DNA from: an uncultured Alphaproteobacteria bacterium
GTDB taxonomy: Bacteria; Pseudomonadota; Alphaproteobacteria; Rs-D84
Assembly: GCA_944390225.1 (NCBI GenBank)
Contig: CALXPB010000008.1
Span: 1-50,908, forward strand
Reading direction: 5' to 3'
DNA: 50,908 bases
A model generated the notes under the pieces. The model was given only the letters and a program-made list of their open reading frames with translations. It had not been told where the DNA came from and searched no databases. Both the position numbers and the translations under genes were made by a program. This document shows, piece after piece, positions 18,967 through 24,614 of the stretch (its first letter is position 1; each line of letters begins with the position of its first letter).

Positions 18967-19332
18967 TTATTTCAATTCAACCTTTGCGCCGGCTGCTTCT
19001 AACGTAGCCTTCATTTTTTCGGCTTCGTCTTTTGCAACAGCTTCTTTAACAGCTTTTGGTGCAGATTCAACCAAAGCCTTGGCTTCGGTTAAGCCCAAAC
19101 CTGTAATGTCTTTAACTGCCTTGATAACAGCCAATTTATTTGCACCGGCTTCTGCCAACACAACATCAAATTCTGTTTTTTCTTCGGCAGCAGCGGCAGC
19201 AGGACCTGCTGCAACAGCAACCGCAGCAGCGGCACTTACACCCCAAGTTTCTTCCAGCGCTTTGGACAATTCAACTGCTTCCATAACGCTTAATTTTGAC
19301 AATTCTTCAACTAATTTTTGAATATCTGCCAT
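18967..19332 (-). CDS. rplL: 50S ribosomal protein L7/L12
   Basis: This 121-aa protein has the full L7/L12 layout: an N-terminal dimerisation helix pair ([19 protein letters not shown]), an Ala-rich hinge (about residues 34-50), and the conserved C-terminal factor-binding domain (KTEFDVVL...[17 protein letters not shown]...EAKALVES). It forms the stalk that recruits elongation factors. It lies between rplJ and rpoB in the usual order. Confidence 0.98.
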   Translation of the reverse strand: MADIQKLVEELSKLSVMEAVELSKALEETWGVSAAAAVAVAAGPAAAAAEEKTEFDVVLAEAGANKLAVIKAVKDITGLGLTEAKALVESAPKAVKEAVAKDEAEKMKATLEAAGAKVELK

Positions 19333-19352
19333 TTTTTGCTCCTATACATAGT

Positions 19353-19369
19353 CAGAACATAATGTTCTG
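19353..19369 (-). promoter_or_regulatory. Stem-loop in the rplJ-rplL spacer
   Basis: The perfect inverted repeat CAGAACA/TGTTCTG with a three-base loop fills much of the 44-base spacer between rplJ and rplL, upstream of the rplL ribosome binding site. No T-run follows. Confidence 0.55.
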
Positions 19370-19376
19370 GCATATT

Positions 19377-19853
19377 TTAATTCTTTTTTCCATACTCTGC
19401 CGAAACACGTGCCAAGCGCGACGCAGGTTCAACCAATATACGCGCAATTTTACCACGAATCTCCAACAGGGATGGCAGTTTGGATAATTGCACAATGTCG
19501 TCTTTACTTAAAATACCTGAATCCATTTTACCGCCGATGATGGAAAAATTCGGGTGTTCTTCCGCAAATTTAACCAATACTTTGGTAACAGCCAAACCAT
19601 CTGTTGCAACGGCAACAGCGGTCGGACGTTTCATCATTTCAGATACAGGTTCAAAGTCGGTATCTTTTAACGCCAACTTCATCAAACGGTTTTTGACGAC
19701 TTTAAAAACGGAAACCAAAGGACGTAAATCATTACGTAGGTTTTCCATTTCTTTAACGGTCAAACCATGGTTTTCAATTACGAAAACACCGTTTGCTTCT
19801 TTCAAGGACGACTGCAACGCTGAAATCAAATCTGATTTTTCTTCGCGTCTCAT
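19377..19853 (-). CDS. rplJ: 50S ribosomal protein L10
   Basis: This 158-aa protein matches L10: an N-terminal rRNA-binding domain (EKSDLISALQSSLKEANGVFV..., KVVKNRLMKLAL) and a C-terminal helix that would bind L7/L12 dimers. It binds its own leader with L12 in many bacteria to adjust stalk protein output, and the long leader at 19854-20067 fits that. Slightly short but within the family range. Confidence 0.97.
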   Translation of the reverse strand: MRREEKSDLISALQSSLKEANGVFVIENHGLTVKEMENLRNDLRPLVSVFKVVKNRLMKLALKDTDFEPVSEMMKRPTAVAVATDGLAVTKVLVKFAEEHPNFSIIGGKMDSGILSKDDIVQLSKLPSLLEIRGKIARILVEPASRLARVSAEYGKKN

Positions 19854-20067
19854 ATCTTTACCCTTACTTACAAGATTCCAGAAAACCAGTTTCTAAAATC
19901 CCCTGTTTTGTTAAACTTTCCATTCGATTTTCACATCGAGTGGGGCCTTATATTCTGCCCCAAAGAATACTTTTCTTTGTCTATGATGGAAATTAAGTCT
20001 TTTCAGACACCATCAGTCTTGGACAGAAATCTTGTTCACCGCCAATTGAATTATCAACGACGTGATT
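19854..20067 (-). promoter_or_regulatory. Candidate L10 autoregulatory leader
   Basis: These 214 bases between rplA and rplJ hold no gene. On the minus strand they can form TGATGG/CCATCA (20015-20010 with 19989-19984) around an inner GTCT/AGAC stem, then GGGGC/GCCCC (19961-19942), then TCGAT/ATCGA (19939-19924). A structured leader here is typical of the ribosomal L10 leader bound by L10-L12. I infer the identity from position and structure, not from a covariance match. Confidence 0.55.
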
Positions 20068-20742
20068 TTACTTTACTTCCACCTTCAAGCCAGGACCCTG
20101 AGTCGTAGCAACAGCCATACTCAAAATGTACTGACCTTTTACAGATGCAGGTTTTACCTTTTTCAACTGCTCAACCAGAGCGTTTACGTTTTCAACTAAT
20201 TTATCTGTTGCAAACGACATTTTACCGATACCGGCATGAATAATCCCGTTTTTTTCCGCGCGATATTCAATCTGACCGGCTTTTGCGGAGGCGACAGCCT
20301 CTGCTATGTTATTTGTAACGGTACCCAATTTAGGATTCGGCATCAAACCTTTTGGTCCTAAAACACGAGCAACCTTTGACATCTTCGGCATTATATCAGG
20401 TGTTGCGATTACACGATCAAAGTTAACTTCACCACCGGCAACCTTTTCTATTAAATCTTCACCGCCGACAACATCTGCACCGGCTTTTTTCGCTTCATCT
20501 GCACCGTCCAAAGTAAACACTGCAACACGAACAATCTTTCCGGTACCATTAGGCAAAGATAACATTCCTCGAATGTTCTGATCAGCCTTTGTTATATCAA
20601 TACCTAGACGAATTGCAACTTCTAAACTTTCGTCAAATTTCTTAGAGCAATATGGACGTAACGCTTCAATAGCATCATTCAGAGTATACACTTTTTCTGT
20701 ATCCAACTGAGCCCACGTTTTCTGTCTTTTTGTCAGTTTCAT
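20068..20742 (-). CDS. rplA: 50S ribosomal protein L1
   Basis: This 224-aa protein has the two L1 domains and the signatures MLSLPNGTGK, RVLGPKGLMPNPKLGTVT and EYRAEKNGIIHAGIGK. It binds 23S rRNA at the E-site stalk and often represses its own rplKA mRNA. It follows rplK with only three bases between. Length is normal. Confidence 0.98.
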   Translation of the reverse strand: MKLTKRQKTWAQLDTEKVYTLNDAIEALRPYCSKKFDESLEVAIRLGIDITKADQNIRGMLSLPNGTGKIVRVAVFTLDGADEAKKAGADVVGGEDLIEKVAGGEVNFDRVIATPDIMPKMSKVARVLGPKGLMPNPKLGTVTNNIAEAVASAKAGQIEYRAEKNGIIHAGIGKMSFATDKLVENVNALVEQLKKVKPASVKGQYILSMAVATTQGPGLKVEVK

Positions 20743-20745
20743 ATC

Positions 20746-21177
20746 TTATTCCTCCACCTTTACGCCCATAGAACGGCATTGACCCGCAACAATATTCATA
20801 GCAGATTCAATGGTAGAGCAATTTAAATCAGGCATCTTATTTTCTGCAATTTCTTTAATCTGTGCTTTTGTTATTGTACCGACAAAATCACGACCAGGTT
20901 TATGAGAACCAATTTTCAGTTTCAATGCCTTTTTAATATAATATGACACAGGTGGCAACTTCATAATAAATTCAAAGCTGCGATCTGTATAAACAGTGAT
21001 TATGCAAGGAATTGGCATCCCTGGTTCTTTATCAGCTGTTTTGTCATTAAACTGTTTGCAGAATTCTGCAATGTTTACACCGGCTGCACCCAACGCTGGC
21101 CCAATAGGAGGCGCAGGATTTGCCTGTTTTGCAGGGACTACTAATTTAACAATCCCTTTTACTTCTTTTTTCGCCAT
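20746..21177 (-). CDS. rplK: 50S ribosomal protein L11
   Basis: This 143-aa protein shows the Pro-rich N-terminal domain ([30 protein letters not shown]) and the C-terminal rRNA-binding domain (IAGQC-like [14 protein letters not shown]). It shapes the GTPase-associated centre. It follows nusG with an 87-base spacer holding a stem-loop, and is followed by rplA at three bases. Confidence 0.98.
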   Translation of the reverse strand: MAKKEVKGIVKLVVPAKQANPAPPIGPALGAAGVNIAEFCKQFNDKTADKEPGMPIPCIITVYTDRSFEFIMKLPPVSYYIKKALKLKIGSHKPGRDFVGTITKAQIKEIAENKMPDLNCSTIESAMNIVAGQCRSMGVKVEE

Positions 21178-21203
21178 TTGTTCACTCCTTGTTCAGTTAG
21201 TGC

Positions 21204-21231
21204 TGTGGTACGATGTGGCGCATCTACCACA
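21204..21231 (-). promoter_or_regulatory. Stem-loop in the nusG-rplK spacer
   Basis: A stem of TGTGGTA/TACCACA (21231-21225 with 21210-21204) encloses a second stem GATG/CATC, with one bulged base. It has no T-run. Position before the rplK ribosome site would suit an L1 binding site or an RNA processing site; neither was tested. Confidence 0.55.
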
Positions 21232-21264
21232 AGCGTGCCTTTCACACGCACGTCGGTTACCCGA

Positions 21265-21798
21265 TTAAACTCTTTCTACTTGCGTAAAGTCCAGCTCTAC
21301 ACTTGTTTCGCGACCAAAGACCAAAATCGTTACGGTCATTTTCTGTTTCAGGTTATCTACTTCTGATATAACGCCGTTAAAGCCGGCAAAAGGTCCGTCA
21401 ATTACATGTACTTCTTGTCCAACTTCGTATTCAATCAAATCCGTAGCAACAGAACCTTCTTCAACCTGTTTCAGTAATCTGCGTGCCTCTTCTTCTGTGA
21501 CGGCGATGGGCTTGTTTTTAGCACCCAAGAACATTATTACCTGAGGCATTAATTTTACCAGAGAGAAGGTTTCATTATTCATAATCATCTGAACGACAAT
21601 ATAACCAGGGAAAAACTTTTTTTCTGTTTTTACGCGTTTACCCGCTTTTACTTCTGTAACTTCACGCGTTGGAACTAAAATTTCACCGAAATATGCGTTT
21701 AAACGGCGCTTATCAATTTGTTCACGCAATCCACGCGCAACCTTATCTTCGCAGCCGGTATGAACGTTCACAACGAACCATTGCATTTTTTCTTCCAT
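21265..21798 (-). CDS. nusG: Transcription termination/antitermination factor NusG
   Basis: This 177-aa protein has an NGN domain (QWFVVNVHTGCEDKVARGL, FFPGYIVVQMIM, EARRLLKQVE) and a C-terminal KOW domain (GQEVHVIDGPFAGFNGVIS). NusG travels with RNA polymerase and links it to Rho or the ribosome. The start at 21798 (MEEKMQW) follows AAAGGAAG with five bases between. A GTG two codons upstream is less likely, and an ATG at 21786 remains possible. It follows secE by 18 bases, in the normal order. Confidence 0.97.
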   Translation of the reverse strand: MEEKMQWFVVNVHTGCEDKVARGLREQIDKRRLNAYFGEILVPTREVTEVKAGKRVKTEKKFFPGYIVVQMIMNNETFSLVKLMPQVIMFLGAKNKPIAVTEEEARRLLKQVEEGSVATDLIEYEVGQEVHVIDGPFAGFNGVISEVDNLKQKMTVTILVFGRETSVELDFTQVERV

Positions 21799-21816
21799 CT
21801 GCACTTCCTTTGCCCG

Positions 21817-21996
21817 TTAGAAAATCCAACTTACAATTGCGTTCAGCCCGCTATCAACGACAAAAAAGAACAGCGCCGCCAAACCAGAAAAAACCAGAAT
21901 CATGATAGTTGCACGAATGACGCTATCGCGTGAAGGCCAAACTATTTTGAACCATTCACTGCGAACCGATTTGATATATTCTAGTATTTTCTTCAT
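21817..21996 (-). CDS. secE: Preprotein translocase subunit SecE
   Basis: This 59-aa protein begins MKKILEYIKSVRSEWFKIVWPS with the conserved amphipathic helix and W-P motif, followed by a single membrane segment (VIRATIMILVFSGLAALFFFVVD). It is the short, single-span form of SecE that clamps SecY. It sits between tRNA-Trp and nusG, the classical order. Confidence 0.96.
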   Translation of the reverse strand: MKKILEYIKSVRSEWFKIVWPSRDSVIRATIMILVFSGLAALFFFVVDSGLNAIVSWIF

Positions 21997-22037
21997 AAAA
22001 CTTGCCTATATTTCAACCCATCAGACTACCAGAAATC

Positions 22038-22111
22038 TGGCAGGGGCAGAAGGAATCGAACCCTCATCCGCGGTTTTGGAGACCGATATTCTACCGTTGA
22101 ACTATGCCCCT
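22038..22111 (-). tRNA. tRNA-Trp (anticodon CCA)
   Basis: The acceptor AGGGGCA/TGCCCCT pairs fully, and the discriminator G and CCA are encoded at 22041-22038. The anticodon loop CTCCAAA gives CCA. The T arm reads GGGTTCGATTCC. It is placed just upstream of secE, as in many alphaproteobacteria, and probably shares the promoter at 22167-22194. Confidence 0.96.
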
Positions 22112-22166
22112 ATTTTAACCATTTTATTACCCGTCTTCTGCACCGCTGACCCCAATAGTCTGCGAT

Positions 22167-22194
22167 ACAATAGCACACTTGTATAAAAAATCAA
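22167..22194 (-). promoter_or_regulatory. Probable promoter of tRNA-Trp-secE-nusG block
   Basis: On the minus strand TTGATT (22194-22189), a 16-base spacer and TATTGT (22172-22167) lie about 56 bases before the tRNA-Trp 5' end. Confidence 0.45.
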
Positions 22195-22228
22195 GCGGAA
22201 AGTATTATAAGGTTTTAATCCCCGCCAC

Positions 22229-22285
22229 GCAAGTAAAAAGTAAATTTTTTAACCAAAATATGATTTCAGAGCACTTTTTACTTGC
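22229..22285 (+). repeat. Perfect 13-bp inverted repeat upstream of virB8
   Basis: GCAAGTAAAAAGT (22229-22241) and ACTTTTTACTTGC (22273-22285) are exact reverse complements, separated by 31 AT-rich bases. It lies in the divergent region between tRNA-Trp and the T4SS operon. It could be a regulator operator or, if transcribed, a long stem in the virB8 leader. Confidence 0.7.
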
Positions 22286-22309
22286 ACTGCCCGTTTGTTT
22301 TTTTCTACA

Positions 22310-22338
22310 ATCGTTCTGATACACGGGGGAGGAACGAT
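22310..22338 (+). promoter_or_regulatory. Stem-loop holding the virB8 ribosome binding site
   Basis: ATCGTTC (22310-22316) pairs exactly with GAACGAT (22332-22338). The loop contains GGGGGAGG, the Shine-Dalgarno sequence of virB8, and the TTG start codon begins at the very next base. Folding would place the start codon against a stem, which could set or regulate translation of the operon. Confidence 0.6.
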
Positions 22339-23016
22339 TTGCAAGACCGTATAGAACCGCCAATTTTACTATCCAGATTAATGACTTTCGTCTTTGCAGC
22401 GATGTTGGTTGTGCTGGTGACGATGGTAATTACTTTATACAATATGTTCCCACTAAATAGGCCTCAGGTTTTCTTTCTGATGACAAAACCTAAAAACGAC
22501 TTGCAGGTAATTTTACGCGAAATGAACCCAACAGATGAAAATTTGGAAGGTTATAAACGGGCTTTCATTCGTGAATATATCAAGGCCAGAAACGAAATTT
22601 TACCTAATGCCAACATTATGCGGACAAAGTGGAATAATGACTCAGAAGGTGTAGTTTATACATGGTCTACGCAAGATGTTTATAACGAATTTACAAAGAC
22701 TAACATGTGGAATGCGTGGATGTCTGATCTACCTGATTTTGAGTTTTCTTGCTCTGTCGAATTTGACAGCAACGCGATTGAGCCACGAACAGATAACACA
22801 TATGCTATAAACTTTAAATATTTTTGCGCAGATAATGATAGACAGATGAATAAAAAAGATTATAAAATAAAAGTAAAGTTAGATATGGGAGAAAATACGC
22901 AAATAAAGTGGTCAGATCGTATAAACAACCCGCTGGGTATTCGTATTTCTGAATACGAAGTAGAATCTGGGAATGGTGATCCTTTGAACACAGGTTATTT
23001 GGCAGATACGATTTAA
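22339..23016 (+). CDS. virB8: Type IV secretion system protein VirB8
   Basis: This 225-aa bitopic inner-membrane protein has a short cytosolic N-terminus (about 12 residues), one membrane segment (LMTFVFAAMLVVLVTMVITLY cut here at about 15-35) and a periplasmic NTF2-like domain. The late motif NNPLGIRISEYEVE matches the VirB8 NPLGF-x2-xxY signature, and Tyr/Trp residues before it (VVYTWSTQDVY) fit the fold. VirB8 is an assembly factor that contacts VirB9 and VirB10. The TTG at 22339 is chosen because GGGGGAGG lies six bases upstream; the open frame extends 19 codons further without a ribosome site. It is first in a three-gene operon with virB9 and virB10. Confidence 0.85.
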   Translation: MQDRIEPPILLSRLMTFVFAAMLVVLVTMVITLYNMFPLNRPQVFFLMTKPKNDLQVILREMNPTDENLEGYKRAFIREYIKARNEILPNANIMRTKWNNDSEGVVYTWSTQDVYNEFTKTNMWNAWMSDLPDFEFSCSVEFDSNAIEPRTDNTYAINFKYFCADNDRQMNKKDYKIKVKLDMGENTQIKWSDRINNPLGIRISEYEVESGNGDPLNTGYLADTI

Positions 23017-23043
23017 TAAAAAAAGAAACGGAAGGAAAAAGTT

Positions 23044-24594
23044 ATGACGCTTTTTAAATCATTGAAGTTAAATGTATCAATACTTTGTATAGTTTCAATA
23101 TGTGCTTTGTATAATACAAGCGCCTCTGCAACATCCTATGGTGTACAAACGGCTTGGGATAATCCAACTGCAAATATGGCATCCGGCAGTTTAAAACCTG
23201 GGTATGCTCAGTTAAGTTGGTCAAAAGGTAGTGTACTGCCAGTTAAACTTCGTAACGGTATGGTAACAATGATAACCTTGCCGAACGGTGAACAGATTGC
23301 TGATGCGGTTGTCGGTAAAAACGGTTTGTTTACTTTTGAAGCTCAGCAAGGAGGTAATACGATTTTAATTAAACCAGAGGATAGCAATCAAGGTTCTGAT
23401 ACTAATTTCATCGTTACCGGCAAATCTGGTAATCAATATATATTCTATCTTCGTAGCGAGCCTTCTAATTCAAGTGAAATTACATACTCGCAGGTAGAAG
23501 TTGTTCTTGATGGGAACGCTGTTTTACCTATCAATTCTTCTGCGAAAACCGCAACAAGCAATGGTTCTTCATCTATATTCCAAAAGGCGTCATCGACAAG
23601 CAATACCTTGGGCGTTGATGGAGAAGACTATGGTTGGATAAAATCTATGAAGATAGACCCTTCTGAATTTAGGTTTGATTTAGATATATTTGTTCCTAAC
23701 CCAGATGATTATGTAATCGCCCCAGAACGTGTATGGCGAGATCAGATATTTACGTACATTGACTTCGGTGATAAGGTAATATCTATGACTCAGCGACCGG
23801 TTGTATCTTTACTGGTTGAAGGGGGGGAATCACCAGTCAGTTTCCGTACAGACGGTGAAGACGGCAGATTGATTATTGTAGAAGCGGTTGGTGATATGGT
23901 TCTGCGCAGTGGGCAACGCATTGTATGTATAAAGAAACGTGAAAAACCGTTCTTGATTGCAGATACCGCATCTGTAATGGCATTAGCCGAAGCAAATGTG
24001 GCACAAAGTATGTTATCGGGTCAGTCGTTAAATAATATCGCATATAATGCCGATTTAGCAGCAATGAGCGGTTCTGTTAACAACTATTCAACAACCCCTA
24101 TGTTTGTTAGTAACGCGCAGATGGGCGGTAATACGGCAGGTTATTATATGCCGGCAGGTTATGGTATTCCTACTGCAATGTACGGTTCTGCAACATCAAG
24201 TAGTTCCAATGGCTTATATATGATTCCGTCAGAACGTTTAACGGCAGGATCTTTCTTACCGCAATCAAATATACCGTTAATTACATCAAATCAAACAGGC
24301 GTTGCGGTTGAACTAAAATCAGATACATCAACAAAGGCCTTGAATGACTATTGGGCGAACTTGCTGGCAAAATTCAGCGGAGAAAACGGACAGGGTATAC
24401 TTTCACCTTATGAAGATATGGTGTTCTTTGCAGTTGATGAACAGGGTGTCGGTGAATTGGGTGCAGATTCTTCTACTGCGCGCTTATACCGTTTGCGCAT
24501 AGGACCGTTTAGCGATATAGATACCGCACAAAAATTATGTGACCAATTACTGAAATTTAGTGGCACAAGTTGCAGTGTGGTCAGAATTCAATAA
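23044..24594 (+). CDS. virB9: VirB9/TrbG-type T4SS outer-membrane core protein with C-terminal SPOR domain
   Basis: This is a 516-aa exported protein (signal peptide ending ASA near residue 29). The N-terminal VirB9 domain is seen in ITLPNGEQIADAVVGKNGLF and the TNFIVTGKSGNQYIFYL strand (about 55-140), and the C-terminal VirB9 domain in VWRDQIFTYIDFGD...RLIIVEAVGDMVLRSGQRIVCI (about 229-297). A Ser/Ala/Gly-rich linker (about 310-430) follows. The last 40 residues, LYRLRIGPFSDIDTAQKLCDQ and onward with a CX10C pair, look like a SPOR domain, a fold that binds denuded septal peptidoglycan. Typical VirB9 is about 270-290 aa, so the extra half is unusual. AAGGAAAAAGTT precedes the ATG, 27 bases after virB8. 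Confidence 0.85.
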   Translation: MTLFKSLKLNVSILCIVSICALYNTSASATSYGVQTAWDNPTANMASGSLKPGYAQLSWSKGSVLPVKLRNGMVTMITLPNGEQIADAVVGKNGLFTFEAQQGGNTILIKPEDSNQGSDTNFIVTGKSGNQYIFYLRSEPSNSSEITYSQVEVVLDGNAVLPINSSAKTATSNGSSSIFQKASSTSNTLGVDGEDYGWIKSMKIDPSEFRFDLDIFVPNPDDYVIAPERVWRDQIFTYIDFGDKVISMTQRPVVSLLVEGGESPVSFRTDGEDGRLIIVEAVGDMVLRSGQRIVCIKKREKPFLIADTASVMALAEANVAQSMLSGQSLNNIAYNADLAAMSGSVNNYSTTPMFVSNAQMGGNTAGYYMPAGYGIPTAMYGSATSSSSNGLYMIPSERLTAGSFLPQSNIPLITSNQTGVAVELKSDTSTKALNDYWANLLAKFSGENGQGILSPYEDMVFFAVDEQGVGELGADSSTARLYRLRIGPFSDIDTAQKLCDQLLKFSGTSCSVVRIQ

Positions 24595-24614
24595 TTTTTA
24601 ACTTCGGGTAAGTA

